64,000 bases of DNA from Nocardioides jiangsuensis (GTDB taxonomy: Bacteria; Actinomycetota; Actinomycetes; Propionibacteriales; Nocardioidaceae), in assembly GCF_019679455.1 (NCBI RefSeq), contig NZ_JAIEZQ010000001.1, forward strand, positions 1,674,001-1,738,000. Reading direction: 5' to 3'. This document shows positions 14,921 to 28,710 of the stretch, in pieces (positions within the stretch are counted from its first letter, which is position 1; each line of letters starts with the position of its first letter). A program made the position numbers and the translations under genes. The notes beneath the pieces were generated by a model. The model did not search any database. It was not told where the DNA came from and saw nothing but the letters and a program-made list of their open reading frames with translations.

Positions 14921-15016
14921 AGCCTTCGACGTGGATGCGGGTCGCGGGCCGCGCCGCGGAGCGCACGACCAGCAGGACCAAAGACAGCATCACCGAAGAG
15001 GAAAGAGAACCACGCG

Positions 15017-15391
15017 GTGCCCACCATCCAGCAGTTGGTCCGTAAGGGCCGCCAGGACAAGGTGTCGAAGAACAAGACGCCCGCTCTGAAGGGTTCGCCC
15101 CAGCGTCGTGGCGTGTGCACGCGTGTCTACACGACCACCCCGAAGAAGCCGAACTCCGCTCTCCGCAAGGTCGCCCGTGTGCGCCTGTCCAGCGGCATCG
15201 AGGTCACGGCCTACATCCCGGGTGTGGGCCACAACCTGCAGGAGCACTCGATCGTGCTCGTGCGTGGCGGTCGTGTGAAGGACCTCCCCGGTGTCCGGTA
15301 CAAGATCATCCGCGGTTCGCTCGACACCCAGGGTGTCAAGAACCGCAAGCAGGCTCGCAGCCGTTACGGCGCGAAGAAGGAGAAGAGCTAA
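15017..15391 (+). CDS. rpsL: 30S ribosomal protein S12
   Basis: 124-residue S12 of the decoding centre. The family signature [18 protein letters not shown] is present. The streptomycin-relevant lysines are wild type: K43 in PKKPNSA and K88 in [10 protein letters not shown] (K42 and K87 in E. coli numbering). Start GTG 15017 follows a purine-rich site (gaagaggaaagag). The stop overlaps the rpsG ATG by one base. First gene of rpsL-rpsG-fusA-tuf. Confidence 0.98.
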   Translation: MPTIQQLVRKGRQDKVSKNKTPALKGSPQRRGVCTRVYTTTPKKPNSALRKVARVRLSSGIEVTAYIPGVGHNLQEHSIVLVRGGRVKDLPGVRYKIIRGSLDTQGVKNRKQARSRYGAKKEKS

Positions 15392-15861
15392 TGCCGCGCA
15401 AGGGTCCCGCCCCGAAGCGTCCGGTCGACGTCGACCCGGTCTACGGCAGCACTGTCGTGACCCAGCTGGTCAGCAAGGTGCTCCAGGACGGCAAGAAGCA
15501 GGTCGCCCAGCGCATCGTCTACAGCGCCCTCGAGGGCTGCCGTGAGAAGACCGGCACCGACCCGGTCGTCACCCTCAAGCGCGCGCTGGACAACGTCCGC
15601 CCCGCGCTCGAGGTCCGCAGCCGCCGCGTCGGCGGTGCGACCTACCAGGTCCCCGTCGAGGTCCGCGGCCCGCGCCAGACCACACTCGCCCTCCGCTGGC
15701 TGGTCAGCTACGCCCAGGCTCGCCGTGAGAAGACGATGTCCGAGCGCCTGATGAACGAGATCCTCGACGCCTCCAACGGCCTCGGCGCCGCTGTGAAGCG
15801 CCGCGAGGACACCCACAAGATGGCCGAGTCCAACAAGGCCTTCGCGCACTACCGCTGGTGA
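15391..15861 (+). CDS. rpsG: 30S ribosomal protein S7
   Basis: 156-residue S7, primary 16S rRNA binder organising the 30S head. It begins [20 protein letters not shown] and ends AFAHYRW, as in other actinobacteria. ATG 15391 overlaps the rpsL stop (TAATG), so translation is coupled. A 122-bp gap without a strong terminator separates it from fusA. Confidence 0.98.
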   Translation: MPRKGPAPKRPVDVDPVYGSTVVTQLVSKVLQDGKKQVAQRIVYSALEGCREKTGTDPVVTLKRALDNVRPALEVRSRRVGGATYQVPVEVRGPRQTTLALRWLVSYAQARREKTMSERLMNEILDASNGLGAAVKRREDTHKMAESNKAFAHYRW

Positions 15862-15983
15862 CCCCGCCGGTACGTCGCACCGTGCCGGCGTCCCACGAGG
15901 ACCCAGCGGTACGACGTACCAGGCCATCAGCCTGCATGCAGACACACCACCCGAGTAACAAACTCCGAGGGGATCACTGACCA

Positions 15984-18095
<2,112 letters not shown>

Positions 18096-18149
18096 GCATC
18101 GTCCGGCGACACAAACAACGAGTCAAGAAACTAGCTAGGAGGAGCCCCC

Positions 18150-19343
<1,194 letters not shown>

Positions 19344-19357
19344 TCTAGCTTCACAGC

Positions 19358-19394
19358 CGAGAGGCCCCGTCCCTTCCAGGGGCGGGGCCTCTCG
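19358..19394 (+). terminator. Terminator after tuf
   Basis: A 16-bp stem with one G-U pair (arms 19358-19373 and 19379-19394, loop ttcca) lies 14 nt after the tuf stop. It marks the end of the str operon. Confidence 0.85.
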
Positions 19395-19435
19395 CGTATC
19401 TCCCCGCCGAGAACTCACCGAGAGGAACCCTGCCG

Positions 19436-20170
19436 ATGCCCGAGACGGTGAGGCCCGCGCGACCGCACACGGGGCTGACGGACGACGGCCGCCGCCTGGC
19501 GCAGGTGCTGACCTACGCCCGCCGCGGGAGCCGGCTCAACGTGACCCAGGCCGAGGTGTGGGAGCGCCGCCGGGACGAGTGGTGGATCCCGGACGCCGCG
19601 GCCGACGACCCCGGCTTCCGGGTGGGCGACTGGTTCGAGCGTGAGGCCCCCCTGGTCGTGGAGATCGGCTGCGGAGTCGGGGAGGCGACCGCCGCGCTCG
19701 CCGCGGCGCGGCCGGACGCCAACGTGCTCGGGTTCGAGGTGTGGCCCCCCGGGGTCGCCGACACGTTCCTCCGGTGCGAGCAGGTGGGCGCCTCGAACGT
19801 GCGGATGGTCAGCGTCGACGCGGTGTGGTCGATGGAGCACCTCCTCGGCGAGAGCAGCGTCAGCGAGCTGTGGACGTTCTTCCCCGACCCCTGGCCGAAG
19901 AAGCGGCACCACCGCCGCCGCCTGGTCAACCCCGCCTTCGCGCACCTGGCGGCGACCCGGCTGGTCCCCGCGGCCGTGTGGCGGCTCGCGACGGACTGGC
20001 AGGAGTACGCCGACCGGATGGTCGAGGTGCTGTCCGGGGAGGAGCTGCTGGAGAACGTGTACGACGGAGCCGCGCCGCGGTGGGCCGACAGGCCGCTGAC
20101 CCGGTTCGAGCGGCGCGGGGTCGAGGCCGGCCACGCCATCACCGACCTGACGTTCCGCCGGCGGGCCTGA
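19436..20170 (+). CDS. trmB: tRNA (guanine-N7-)-methyltransferase
   Basis: 244-residue SAM-dependent enzyme making m7G46 in the tRNA variable loop. SAM motif I reads VVEIGCGVGE near residue 76. The TrmB signature FPDPWPKKRHHRRRLV is near residue 148, and the C-terminal LTRFERRG helix matches the family. ATG 19436 has gagagga about 10 nt upstream. It is transcribed separately after the tuf terminator and converges on the aminotransferase gene with a 31-bp gap holding only a weak stem. Confidence 0.95.
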   Translation: MPETVRPARPHTGLTDDGRRLAQVLTYARRGSRLNVTQAEVWERRRDEWWIPDAAADDPGFRVGDWFEREAPLVVEIGCGVGEATAALAAARPDANVLGFEVWPPGVADTFLRCEQVGASNVRMVSVDAVWSMEHLLGESSVSELWTFFPDPWPKKRHHRRRLVNPAFAHLAATRLVPAAVWRLATDWQEYADRMVEVLSGEELLENVYDGAAPRWADRPLTRFERRGVEAGHAITDLTFRRRA

Positions 20171-20201
20171 GTCGTCGCTGAGCCGGCGGGTCGGATCGGC
20201 C

Positions 20202-21551
20202 TCAGTCCCGGCCGAGCAGGGCGGTGACCGCGCCCGCGAACACCTCGGTGTGCCGGTCGACGTCCGCGGCGACGTGGTACGGGGAGAACAGCGCCATGTT
20301 GTGGAACGGCGTCAGCAGGACCCCGCGGTTGAGGGCCCACAGGTGCAGGAACGCCTCGAGCTCCTCGTCGACGGCCGCCGCCGCGGCGGCCCCGGAGCGC
20401 GGGGGAGGGCAGAACCAGTACTCCGCGCGCGCCCCCAGCTGCTGCACGTGCCAGGGCACGCCGGCCTTCGCGATCACGCCGGCGACGCCGTCGGCCCACG
20501 CCGCGGCCAGCGGCACCGCCACCGCGAAGTCCTCCTCGCGCATGGCCGAGGAGAGCGTCGCGCGCACCGCGGCCATCGCGAGGGCGCTGCCGGTGAGCGT
20601 CCCGCCGACCCCGGCGACGTCGATCTCGTGCCCGCGCATCTGCGGCTCGAGGCGGTCGGCCAGCTCCTGGCTGACCCCGTACGCCGCCGCCGGGACACCC
20701 CCGCCGATCGGCTTGCCCACCACCAGCATGTCCGGGTCCAGGTGCCACGCGCGGGTGCAGCCGCCCGGCCCCGCGCAGAGCGTGTGCGTCTCGTCGACCA
20801 CGAGCAGCGTGCCGGTGCGCCGGGTCACGTCGCGGACCGCCTCGAGGTAGCCCTCGTCGGGCAGCACGATGCCGATGTTGGTCAGCGCCGGCTCCATCAG
20901 CACCGCGGCCACGTCCCCGGGGGCCAGGGCCCGCTCCAGGGCCTCGACGTCGTTGAAGGGGACCACCTTCGTGGTCAGGGCGACGTCGACCTGCGGGCCG
21001 AGCGCCCCGGGCCGGGGCACCACCCGGTCCCCGTCGAGCACGGCCAGCGTCTCGTCGACGGTGCCGTGGTAGCACCAGTCCATCACGCAGATCTTCGTGC
21101 GGCCGGTGAGGTGGCGGGCGAAGCGCAGCACGAAGCGGTTGGCGTCGGTCGCGGTCATCGCCATCTGCCAGCGGGGGAGGCCGAACCGGCGGGACAGCTC
21201 GGCCCCGACCCAGGCCGCGTCCGGGCTCGGCAGCATCGTGGTCAGCCCGTCGAGCGCGCGCCGGTGCACGGCCTCGGCGACCCGGGGGAGCGCGTGCCCG
21301 GTCATCGCGCCGGTGTCGCCGAGGCACAGGTCGACGTACTCCCGGCCGTCGACGTCGGTGAACCGCGCCCCGGCCGCGTGCTCGACGAAGAGGGGGAAGG
21401 CGCCGGGCCAGCGCGTCATCCACGGCATGGGCACCCCGGCGAGCAGGGAGCCCCCCGCCTCCTCCGCGAGGCGGGCCGAGCCGGGGTGCTCGGCGACGAA
21501 CCTGTCCTGCTCCTGACGCATCAGCCCCGCGAGGCGCGCACGGTCGACCAT
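20202..21551 (-). CDS. Class-III PLP aminotransferase (glutamate-1-semialdehyde aminomutase-like)
   Basis: 449-residue class-III aminotransferase. VVDETHTLCAGPGG carries the Asp that contacts the PLP ring nitrogen, and LVVGKPIGGGVPAAAYG carries the Schiff-base Lys. TATDANRFVLRFAR corresponds to the GTEANxxAxRLAR segment of glutamate-1-semialdehyde aminomutase, but the divergence suggests another substrate. The frame stays open upstream; ATG 21551 is preferred because homology starts there and a TACCGT hexamer lies 6 nt upstream. It diverges from the S10 operon with no functional link visible. It is not claimed as hemL. Confidence 0.8.
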   Translation of the reverse strand: MVDRARLAGLMRQEQDRFVAEHPGSARLAEEAGGSLLAGVPMPWMTRWPGAFPLFVEHAAGARFTDVDGREYVDLCLGDTGAMTGHALPRVAEAVHRRALDGLTTMLPSPDAAWVGAELSRRFGLPRWQMAMTATDANRFVLRFARHLTGRTKICVMDWCYHGTVDETLAVLDGDRVVPRPGALGPQVDVALTTKVVPFNDVEALERALAPGDVAAVLMEPALTNIGIVLPDEGYLEAVRDVTRRTGTLLVVDETHTLCAGPGGCTRAWHLDPDMLVVGKPIGGGVPAAAYGVSQELADRLEPQMRGHEIDVAGVGGTLTGSALAMAAVRATLSSAMREEDFAVAVPLAAAWADGVAGVIAKAGVPWHVQQLGARAEYWFCPPPRSGAAAAAAVDEELEAFLHLWALNRGVLLTPFHNMALFSPYHVAADVDRHTEVFAGAVTALLGRD

Positions 21552-21557
21552 GGGGAC

Positions 21558-21563
21558 ACGGTA
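21558..21563 (-). promoter_or_regulatory. -10 element of the aminotransferase gene
   Basis: On the minus strand TACCGT ends 6 nt before ATG 21551, and an overlapping TACCCT lies 5 bases further upstream. No ribosome binding site is visible, so a leaderless mRNA is likely. Confidence 0.45.
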
Positions 21564-21623
21564 GGGTACGAGCACCAGCGGGGGCGGCGTGCGGCGGTTC
21601 ACAGCCGCCGGTCCGACGCCGAT

Positions 21624-21653
21624 TTGATATGGCCCCCCGGTCTCTGACAAGAT
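21624..21653 (+). promoter_or_regulatory. S10 operon promoter
   Basis: TTGATA (21624-21629), an 18-bp spacer and CAAGAT (21648-21653) form a plausible housekeeping promoter. The predicted start is near 21660, giving a leader of about 285 nt before rpsJ. Confidence 0.55.
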
Positions 21654-21837
21654 AGTCCGGTTGCTCCGGCGGGGTCGCCGGGGTGCACTGCACACAGCAG
21701 GCCAGGACTCGTTTCCGGCCACGAACACGACTGTGTGGGTCGCACCGAACCAGGAGACCCCACTCAGCCCGACAAACCCGTCGGGCGCCACCCTCAACAA
21801 TGACAGATCGACTTCGGTCTGGCGCGCGTCGCCTCAC

Positions 21838-21859
21838 GCGACACGCCCGACCGCGGGGG
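21838..21859 (+). repeat. Shared 22-nt leader block, copy 2 (rpsJ leader)
   Basis: Identical to 14899-14920 over 22 nt. In this copy the following bases complete a 6-bp hairpin (ccgacc, loop gcggg, ggtcgg). The rpsL copy lacks that downstream arm. Confidence 0.85.
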
Positions 21860-21945
21860 TCGGTGGTGGAGCACGGGCGGAGTACTCCTCCCGGAGTGCG
21901 ACGAGATACTCAGCGGTACACGAGTAGAAGGACGAACTGAGAGCT

Positions 21946-22254
21946 ATGGCGGGACAGAAGATCCGCATCAGGCTCAAGGCCTACGACCACGAGGTGATCG
22001 ACACCTCGGCGCGCAAGATCGTTGACACGGTCACCCGTACGGGCGCGAAGGTTGCCGGCCCTGTGCCCCTCCCGACCGAGAAGAACGTCTACTGCGTCAT
22101 CCGCTCGCCCCACAAGTACAAGGACAGCCGCGAGCACTTCGAGATGCGCACCCACAAGCGTCTTATCGACATCATCGACCCCACGCCGAAGACGGTTGAC
22201 TCGCTGATGCGTCTCGACCTGCCGGCCGGTGTCGACATCGAGATCAAGCTCTGA
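21946..22254 (+). CDS. rpsJ: 30S ribosomal protein S10
   Basis: 102-residue S10 (NusE), which also takes part in antitermination. It begins [19 protein letters not shown] and keeps the [20 protein letters not shown] loop region. ATG 21946 follows gaagga. First gene of the S10-spc cluster, which runs without a strong terminator to rplO. Confidence 0.98.
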   Translation: MAGQKIRIRLKAYDHEVIDTSARKIVDTVTRTGAKVAGPVPLPTEKNVYCVIRSPHKYKDSREHFEMRTHKRLIDIIDPTPKTVDSLMRLDLPAGVDIEIKL

Positions 22255-22267
22255 AGGCCTGAATCCC

Positions 22268-22929
<662 letters not shown>

Positions 22930-22933
<4 letters not shown>

Positions 22934-23589
22934 CTGCGAAGACCGTCCAGGTCGATCTCCCCGCCGAGATCTTCGACGTCCAGGTCAACATCCCGTTGAT
23001 CCACCAGGTCGTCGTGGCCCAGCAGGCCGCCGCCCGCCAGGGCACGCACGCGGTCAAGAGCCGCGGCGAGGTCCGCGGTGGTGGCCGCAAGCCCTACAAG
23101 CAGAAGGGCACCGGTCGCGCCCGTCAGGGCTCGACCCGCGCTCCGCAGTTCGCCGGCGGTGGCGTGGTGCACGGCCCCACGCCGCGCAGCTACGACCAGC
23201 GCACCCCGAAGAAGATGAAGGCCGCCGCCCTGCGCGGTGCCCTCTCCGACCGGGCCCGCTCCGGCCGCGTCCACGTCGTCGAGACCTTCGTCTCGGGTGA
23301 CAAGCCGTCCACCAGGTCGGCGCTGTCCGCCCTGGCCGGTCTCACCGACCGCCCGCGCACGCTCATCGTGCTCGAGCGCGGCGACGACATGACCTGGCTG
23401 TCGCTGCGCAACGTGGACACCGTCCACCTGCTCGCCGTGGACCAGCTCAACACCTACGACGTGCTGCTGTCCGACGACGTCGTGTTCACCAAGGGCGCGT
23501 ACGACGCGTTCGTGGCGGGCGCCCCGAGCGGCAAGTCCGTCAAGGCTGTCGCCACTTCGACCGAGGCTGATGAGGAGGCCGCCAAGTGA
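22930..23589 (+). CDS. rplD: 50S ribosomal protein L4
   Basis: 219-residue L4 with the basic extended loop ([20 protein letters not shown]) that lines the exit tunnel near the macrolide site. In E. coli L4 represses the S10 operon; whether it does so here is unknown. Start GTG 22930 overlaps the rplC stop, and the stop overlaps the rplW start. Confidence 0.97.
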
Positions 23590-23891
23590 GCACCTTTCAC
23601 AAGGACCACCGCGACGTCCTGATCGCACCTGTGGTGAGCGAGAAGAGCTACGGCCTGCTCGACGCCAACAAGTACACCTTCCTGGTGCACCCGGACGCCA
23701 ACAAGACCGAGATCAAGATCGCGGTCGAGAAGGTGTTCAACGTCAAGGTCACCTCCGTCAACACCCTCAACCGTCAGGGCAAGACCCGTCGCACGCGTTT
23801 CGGTATGGGCAAGCGAGCCGACACCAAGCGCGCGATCGTCAGCCTGGCCGAGGGGCAGCGCATCGACATCTTCGGGGGTCCGGTCTCCTGA
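23586..23891 (+). CDS. rplW: 50S ribosomal protein L23
   Basis: 101-residue L23 at the tunnel exit, docking site for trigger factor and SRP. It has [17 protein letters not shown] and the [19 protein letters not shown] loop. GTG 23586 overlaps the rplD stop (GTGA), giving coupled translation. Confidence 0.97.
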   Translation: MSTFHKDHRDVLIAPVVSEKSYGLLDANKYTFLVHPDANKTEIKIAVEKVFNVKVTSVNTLNRQGKTRRTRFGMGKRADTKRAIVSLAEGQRIDIFGGPVS

Positions 23892-23922
23892 CCGGGCGGC
23901 TGAGGTAGAGGACTGAGAACTC

Positions 23923-24756
23923 ATGGCAATCCGTAAGTACAAGCCGACCACGCCGGGCCGTCGTGGCTCGTCGGTCGCCGACTTCGTCGAGGTGACGCGG
24001 TCGACGCCCGAGAAGTCGCTGGTGCGTCCCCTCCCCAAGAAGGGCGGCCGCAACAACCAGGGCCGGATCACCACCCGTCACCAGGGCGGCGGGCACAAGC
24101 GCGCCTACCGCGTCGTCGACTTCCGTCGCTACGACAAGGACGGCGTCCCCGCGAAGGTCGCGCACATCGAGTACGACCCGAACCGGACCGCCCGGATCGC
24201 GCTGCTGCACTACGCGGACGGCGAGAAGCGCTACATCATCGCGCCGCAGGGTCTGAAGCAGGGCACCCCGGTCGAGGCCGGCCCGAAGGCCGACATCAAG
24301 CCCGGTAACAACCTGCCGCTGCGCAACATCCCGGTCGGTACCACGATCCACTGCATCGAGCTCCGCCCCGGCGGCGGCGCGAAGATGGCCCGCTCGGCCG
24401 GCAACTCGGCCCAGCTCGTCGCGAAGGAAGGCAGCCGCGCCCAGCTGCGCCTGCCCTCCGGCGAGATGCGCTACGTCGACGTGCGCTGCCGCGCCACCGT
24501 CGGCGAGGTCGGCAACGCCGAGCAGTCGAACATCAACTGGGGCAAGGCCGGCCGCATGCGCTGGAAGGGCAAGCGCCCGACCGTCCGTGGTGTCGTCATG
24601 AACCCGGTCGACCACCCGCACGGCGGTGGTGAGGGTAAGACCTCCGGTGGTCGTCACCCCGTGTCCCCGTGGGGCAAGCCGGAGGGCCGTACGCGCAAGC
24701 GCAAGGCCTCCGACGCCCTCATTGTCCGTCGCCGCAAGTCCGGCAAGCGTCGCTGA
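23923..24756 (+). CDS. rplB: 50S ribosomal protein L2
   Basis: 277-residue L2, needed for subunit association and peptidyl transfer. The conserved [20 protein letters not shown] segment with the functionally important His is near residue 226. ATG 23923 follows gaggtagaggac. Normal bacterial length. Confidence 0.98.
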   Translation: MAIRKYKPTTPGRRGSSVADFVEVTRSTPEKSLVRPLPKKGGRNNQGRITTRHQGGGHKRAYRVVDFRRYDKDGVPAKVAHIEYDPNRTARIALLHYADGEKRYIIAPQGLKQGTPVEAGPKADIKPGNNLPLRNIPVGTTIHCIELRPGGGAKMARSAGNSAQLVAKEGSRAQLRLPSGEMRYVDVRCRATVGEVGNAEQSNINWGKAGRMRWKGKRPTVRGVVMNPVDHPHGGGEGKTSGGRHPVSPWGKPEGRTRKRKASDALIVRRRKSGKRR

Positions 24757-24774
24757 GAAAGGGCCTGAGTACAG

Positions 24775-25056
24775 ATGCCACGCAGCCTGAAGAAGGGTCC
24801 CTTCGTTGACGACCACCTGATCAAGAAGGTGGACGGACAGAACGACAAGGGCACCCACAACGTGATCAAGACCTGGTCGCGTCGTTCGATGATCGTGCCG
24901 GCCATGATCGGCCACACGATCGCCGTCCACGACGGCCGTAAGCACGTTCCCGTGTTCGTGACCGACTCCATGGTGGGTCACAAGCTCGGGGAGTTCGCCC
25001 CGACCCGCACCTACCGCGGGCACGTCAAGGACGACCGGAAGAGCCGCCGCCGCTGA
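24775..25056 (+). CDS. rpsS: 30S ribosomal protein S19
   Basis: 93-residue S19 of the 30S head ([39 protein letters not shown]). ATG 24775 has gagaaaggg upstream. Located between rplB and rplV as in nearly all bacteria. Confidence 0.98.
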   Translation: MPRSLKKGPFVDDHLIKKVDGQNDKGTHNVIKTWSRRSMIVPAMIGHTIAVHDGRKHVPVFVTDSMVGHKLGEFAPTRTYRGHVKDDRKSRRR

Positions 25057-25091
25057 CGCGGGGGCCCGACGGAAGACGAGAGAGTTTCGAA

Positions 25092-25523
25092 ATGAGCGTT
25101 ATGGAGCGTAGGCGCGTGAGCGCCCGACGCGAGAGCCTGCTGGGCGACGAGCCCGGTGCTTTCGCCAGCGCACGCTTCGTCCGGATCACCCCGATGAAGG
25201 CCCGCCGTGTCGTCGACATGGTGCGCGGTCTGGGTGTGGACGAGGCCCTGGCCCTGCTGCAGTTCGCGCCGCAGGCAGCCAGCGAGACGGTCTACAAGGT
25301 CCTTGAGAGTGCAGTCGCCAACGCGGAGGGCACCGAGAACCTCGACCGCAACACCCTGGTCGTCACCAAGGCCACGGTGGACGAGGGCCCGACCATGAAG
25401 CGTTGGCGCCCCCGCGCCCAGGGTCGCGCCTCGCGCATCAACAAGCGCACCAGCCACATCACGCTGGTCGTGCAGCCTGTTGCTGCAGAGGCAACCACTA
25501 CCAAGAAGGGACGGAAGGCCTGA
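25092..25523 (+). CDS. rplV: 50S ribosomal protein L22
   Basis: 143-residue L22, whose beta-hairpin ([20 protein letters not shown]) reaches into the exit tunnel. ATG 25092 gives [13 protein letters not shown]; the second Met at 25101 is also possible. The C-terminal tail ([14 protein letters not shown]) uses unusually A/T-ending codons just before the rpsC start. The stop overlaps rpsC (TGATG). Confidence 0.96.
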   Translation: MSVMERRRVSARRESLLGDEPGAFASARFVRITPMKARRVVDMVRGLGVDEALALLQFAPQAASETVYKVLESAVANAEGTENLDRNTLVVTKATVDEGPTMKRWRPRAQGRASRINKRTSHITLVVQPVAAEATTTKKGRKA

Positions 25524-26356
25524 TGGGTCAGAAGATCAACCCGAACGGTTTCCGCCTCGGCATCTCCACCGACCACAAGAGCCGTTGGTACGCCGACAAG
25601 CTCTACAAGTCGTACGTCGGTGAGGACGTCGCGATCCGTCGCCTGCTGTCGAAGGGCATGGAGCGCGCCGGCATCAGCCGCGTCGAGATCGAGCGCACCC
25701 GCGACCGCGTCCGTGTGGACATCCACACCGCGCGTCCGGGCATCGTGATCGGTCGTCGTGGCGCTGAGGCCGACCGCATCCGCGGCGAGCTCGAGAAGCT
25801 CACCGGCAAGCAGGTCCAGCTGAACATCCTCGAGGTCAAGAACCCCGAGGTGGACGCTCAGCTGGTCGCCCAGGGTGTCGCCGAGCAGCTGTCGGGTCGT
25901 GTGGCGTTCCGCCGCGCGATGCGCAAGGCGATCCAGACCTCGATGCGCTCCGGCGCCAAGGGTGTCCGGATCCAGTGCTCGGGCCGCCTCGGTGGCGCCG
26001 AGATGTCGCGCTCGGAGTTCTACCGCGAGGGCCGCGTGCCCCTGCACACCCTCCGCGCGGACATCGACTACGGCTTCTACGAGGCCCGCACCACCTTCGG
26101 CCGCATCGGCGTGAAGGTCTGGATCTACAAGGGCGAGGTCGCCGGCACCCGCGCTGAGCGTGAGGCTCAGGCTGCTGCCCGCGCCACCGCTCCCGGCCGT
26201 GGCCGCCCCTCGCGCGGCGGCGACCGCCCCAGCCGCGGCAGCCGCGGTGACCGCCCGACCCGTTCGGACCGCGGCACCCGTGCGCCGGAGGCTGCTGCAG
26301 CTGAAGTACCGGCTGAGGCCCCCGCGGCCGAGGCCACGACCGGACAGGAGAGCTGA
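25523..26356 (+). CDS. rpsC: 30S ribosomal protein S3
   Basis: 277-residue S3 with its KH domain ([19 protein letters not shown]) and C-terminal S3 domain ([17 protein letters not shown]). About 55 residues follow the conserved core: an Arg/Gly-rich stretch ([19 protein letters not shown]) and then an Ala/Glu/Pro tail. The frame is open far upstream, but [14 protein letters not shown] at ATG 25523 is the family start, coupled to rplV. Confidence 0.97.
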   Translation: MGQKINPNGFRLGISTDHKSRWYADKLYKSYVGEDVAIRRLLSKGMERAGISRVEIERTRDRVRVDIHTARPGIVIGRRGAEADRIRGELEKLTGKQVQLNILEVKNPEVDAQLVAQGVAEQLSGRVAFRRAMRKAIQTSMRSGAKGVRIQCSGRLGGAEMSRSEFYREGRVPLHTLRADIDYGFYEARTTFGRIGVKVWIYKGEVAGTRAEREAQAAARATAPGRGRPSRGGDRPSRGSRGDRPTRSDRGTRAPEAAAAEVPAEAPAAEATTGQES

Positions 26357-26361
26357 GCGCC

Positions 26362-26781
26362 ATGCTGATGCCCCGTAGGGTCAAGCACCGCAAGCAGCAC
26401 CACCCCAAGCGGACCGGTGCCGCCAAGGGTGGGACCAAGCTCGCCTTCGGCGACTTCGGTATCCAGGCGGTCGAGGCTCACTACGTGACCAACCGCCAGA
26501 TCGAGTCCGCGCGTATCGCGATGACCCGTCACATCAAGCGTGGTGGAAAGGTGTGGATCAACATCTACCCCGACCGCCCGCTGACCAAGAAGCCGGCCGA
26601 GACCCGCATGGGTTCCGGTAAGGGTTCGCCGGAGTGGTGGATCGCGAACGTCAAGCCCGGTCGCGTCATGTTCGAACTGTCCGGCGTTCCGGAGGACATC
26701 GCTCGCGAGGCCATGCGCCGCGCGATGCACAAGCTTCCGATGAAGTGCCGCTTCGTCACCCGCGAGGCAGGTGAATTCTGA
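26362..26781 (+). CDS. rplP: 50S ribosomal protein L16
   Basis: 139-residue L16 at the A-site side of the central protuberance. It begins [17 protein letters not shown], the usual actinobacterial start, and contains [20 protein letters not shown] and [24 protein letters not shown] 26362 lies 5 nt after rpsC. The stop overlaps rpmC (TGATG). Confidence 0.98.
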   Translation: MLMPRRVKHRKQHHPKRTGAAKGGTKLAFGDFGIQAVEAHYVTNRQIESARIAMTRHIKRGGKVWINIYPDRPLTKKPAETRMGSGKGSPEWWIANVKPGRVMFELSGVPEDIAREAMRRAMHKLPMKCRFVTREAGEF

Positions 26782-27014
26782 TGGCTACCACTGCACACGA
26801 ACTCGACACAATGACCAACGTCGACCTCGAGCAGAAGCTCCGTGAGGCCAAGGAGGAGCTTTTCAACCTCCGCTTCCAGGCCGCCACCGGGCAGCTGGAG
26901 AGCCACGGCCGTCTCCGGACGGTCAAGCGCGACATCGCCCGCATCTACACCGTGGTGCGTGAGCGTGAGCTCGGGATCCGCGAGACCCCGGGTACTGAGG
27001 ACGGTGCCGCATGA
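26781..27014 (+). CDS. rpmC: 50S ribosomal protein L29
   Basis: 77-residue L29 near the tunnel exit ([34 protein letters not shown]). ATG 26781 is coupled to the rplP stop, and the end overlaps the rpsQ start by four bases. Slightly longer than E. coli L29 because of N- and C-terminal additions common in actinobacteria. Confidence 0.96.
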   Translation: MATTAHELDTMTNVDLEQKLREAKEELFNLRFQAATGQLESHGRLRTVKRDIARIYTVVRERELGIRETPGTEDGAA

Positions 27015-27289
27015 CCGAGAAGGCGAATGAAGTGACAGAGCGCAGCTACCGCAAGGTCCGTGAGGGCCTGGTCGTCAGCGACAAGATGGAGAAGACCGTC
27101 GTCGTCTCCGTCGAGGACCGCGTGAAGCACGCGCTGTACGGCAAGGTCCTGCGTCGCACGAGCAAGCTCAAGGCGCACGACGAGCAGAACCAGTGCGGCA
27201 TCGGCGACCGGGTCCTGATCATGGAGACCCGTCCGCTGTCGGCCACCAAGCGCTGGCGCGTCGTCGAGGTCCTCGAGAAGGCCAAGTAA
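27011..27289 (+). CDS. rpsQ: 30S ribosomal protein S17
   Basis: 92-residue S17, a primary 16S binder ([37 protein letters not shown]). ATG 27011 overlaps rpmC (ATGA). A second Met is not found near the conserved [10 protein letters not shown] 79-bp gap precedes rplN. Confidence 0.96.
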   Translation: MTEKANEVTERSYRKVREGLVVSDKMEKTVVVSVEDRVKHALYGKVLRRTSKLKAHDEQNQCGIGDRVLIMETRPLSATKRWRVVEVLEKAK

Positions 27290-27368
27290 ACCCCAGCTCT
27301 ATCCACCACCGAGTTCCACCAGGCTCGGCACCAGCCGAGAACCGGTGTGACAACCAGGAGAAAAACCG

Positions 27369-27737
27369 ATGATCCAGCAGGAGTCGCGACTCAAGGTCGC
27401 CGACAACACCGGTGCGAAGGAAATCCTTTGCATCCGTGTTCTCGGTGGCTCGGGTCGGCGCTACGCCGGCATCGGCGACGTCATCGTCGCCACCGTGAAG
27501 GATGCGATCCCCGGTGGCAACGTCAAGAAGGGTGACGTCGTCAAGGCCGTCGTTGTGCGGACTGTCAAGGAGCGCCGCCGTCCCGACGGTTCCTACATCC
27601 GTTTCGACGAGAACGCAGCAGTGATTCTCAAGAACGACGGGGAGCCGCGTGGTACCCGCATCTTCGGCCCCGTGGGTCGCGAGCTGCGCGAGAAGAAGTT
27701 CATGAAGATCATCTCGCTCGCTCCGGAGGTGCTCTGA
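27369..27737 (+). CDS. rplN: 50S ribosomal protein L14
   Basis: 122-residue L14 at the subunit interface, near-universal in length and sequence ([37 protein letters not shown]). ATG 27369 follows accaggagaaa. It starts the spc half of the cluster. No clear promoter was seen in the gap before it, so read-through from rpsJ is assumed. Confidence 0.98.
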   Translation: MIQQESRLKVADNTGAKEILCIRVLGGSGRRYAGIGDVIVATVKDAIPGGNVKKGDVVKAVVVRTVKERRRPDGSYIRFDENAAVILKNDGEPRGTRIFGPVGRELREKKFMKIISLAPEVL

Positions 27738-27739
27738 CG

Positions 27740-28135
27740 ATGGCTAAGAAGAAGAACATGAACATCAAGAAGGGCGATGTCGTCCGCGTCATCGCCGGCA
27801 AGGACAAGGGCGCCGAGGGCAAGGTCATCTCCGTCCTGGCCGAGCAGGACCGCGTGATCGTCGAGGGTGTCAACCGCATCAAGCGGCACACCAAGGTGGT
27901 CAACCAGGGCGGTCGCGCCGGCACGACGGGTGGCATCGTCACCCAGGAGGCGGCCATCCACGTGTCCAACGTGATGCTCCTCGTCGACGCCCCCAAGGGC
28001 GGGGACGACAAGGGCAAGGTCACCAGCCGGATCGGCTTCCGCCGGGACGAGGTGACCAAGCGTCGCCCGGACGGCTCGACCTACACCGCGCAGCGCAGTG
28101 TCCGCATCGCGCGCAAGTCCGGTGAGGAGATCTGA
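27740..28135 (+). CDS. rplX: 50S ribosomal protein L24
   Basis: 131-residue L24, an assembly initiator, with KOW motif ([20 protein letters not shown]) at the N terminus. It is longer than E. coli L24 (104) because of a C-terminal segment typical of actinobacteria. The stop overlaps the rplE ATG (TGATG). Confidence 0.96.
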   Translation: MAKKKNMNIKKGDVVRVIAGKDKGAEGKVISVLAEQDRVIVEGVNRIKRHTKVVNQGGRAGTTGGIVTQEAAIHVSNVMLLVDAPKGGDDKGKVTSRIGFRRDEVTKRRPDGSTYTAQRSVRIARKSGEEI

Positions 28136-28707
28136 TGACCAGCACCAGCAACGAGGCTCGTGAGATGCCTCGCCTCAAGCAGCGCTACCGCGAGGAGATC
28201 CTCCCCGCGCTCCGCTCGGAGTTCGAGTACGCCAACGTCATGCAGGTGCCCGGCCTGACCAAGATCGTGGTCAACATGGGTGTCGGCGAGGCCGCGCGCG
28301 ACTCGAAGCTGATCGAGGGTGCCGTGCGTGACCTGACCGCCATCACGGGTCAGAAGCCGCAGGTCACCAAGGCCCGCAAGTCCATCGCGCAGTTCAAGCT
28401 GCGTGAGGGCATGCCGATCGGCGCGCACGTCACCCTGCGTGGCGACCGCATGTGGGAGTTCCTGGACCGTCTGCTGTCCCTGGCTCTTCCGCGGATCCGC
28501 GACTTCCGTGGTCTGTCGCCCAAGCAGTTCGACGGCCGCGGCAACTACACGTTCGGTCTGACCGAGCAGGTCATGTTCCACGAGATCGACCAGGACAGGA
28601 TCGACCGGTCGCGCGGAATGGACATCACGGTCGTGACTACCGCCACGAACGACGACGAGGGTCGCGCGCTGCTCAAGCAGCTCGGCTTCCCCTTCAAGGA
28701 GCAGTGA
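28135..28707 (+). CDS. rplE: 50S ribosomal protein L5
   Basis: 190-residue L5, which binds 5S rRNA in the central protuberance. [18 protein letters not shown] and [20 protein letters not shown] are diagnostic. ATG 28135 is coupled to rplX; a second Met (MPRLKQRY, 28165) is the alternative and would match shorter homologues. Confidence 0.95.
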   Translation: MTSTSNEAREMPRLKQRYREEILPALRSEFEYANVMQVPGLTKIVVNMGVGEAARDSKLIEGAVRDLTAITGQKPQVTKARKSIAQFKLREGMPIGAHVTLRGDRMWEFLDRLLSLALPRIRDFRGLSPKQFDGRGNYTFGLTEQVMFHEIDQDRIDRSRGMDITVVTTATNDDEGRALLKQLGFPFKEQ

Positions 28708-28710
28708 GAC

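Larger units (their letters stand above)
14543..15016 (+). other. Intergenic region and long leader of the str operon
   Basis: No gene is seen in these 474 bases. The left end is AT-rich and probably holds the promoter of the minus-strand LuxR gene. From about 14747 the rest is the rpsL leader. It contains a 6-bp stem at 14751-14767 near the predicted 5' end, a 14-bp palindrome at 14833-14846 (gctgcgatcgcagc) and a 22-nt block at 14899-14920 that recurs in the S10 leader. The rpsL ribosome binding site gaagaggaaagag is at about 14995-15007. Confidence 0.7.
21552..21945 (+). other. Divergent region and long leader of the S10 operon
   Basis: These 394 bases hold no gene. The left end carries the minus-strand aminotransferase promoter and the middle the rpsJ promoter. 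The transcribed leader (about 285 nt) contains the 22-nt block shared with the rpsL leader, which here forms a stem ccgacc/ggtcgg with loop gcggg at 21848-21864. A short stem actcc/ggagt follows near 21883-21896. The rpsJ ribosome binding site gaagga is at about 21927-21932. Confidence 0.7.

Noticed and set aside
15017-15391. Streptomycin-resistance mutation in rpsL
   Set aside because: Both key lysines (positions 43 and 88) are wild type.
20178-20205. Stem between trmB and the aminotransferase gene as a terminator
   Set aside because: The ctgagccg/cggcctcag pairing needs a bulge and overlaps a stop codon; too weak to list.
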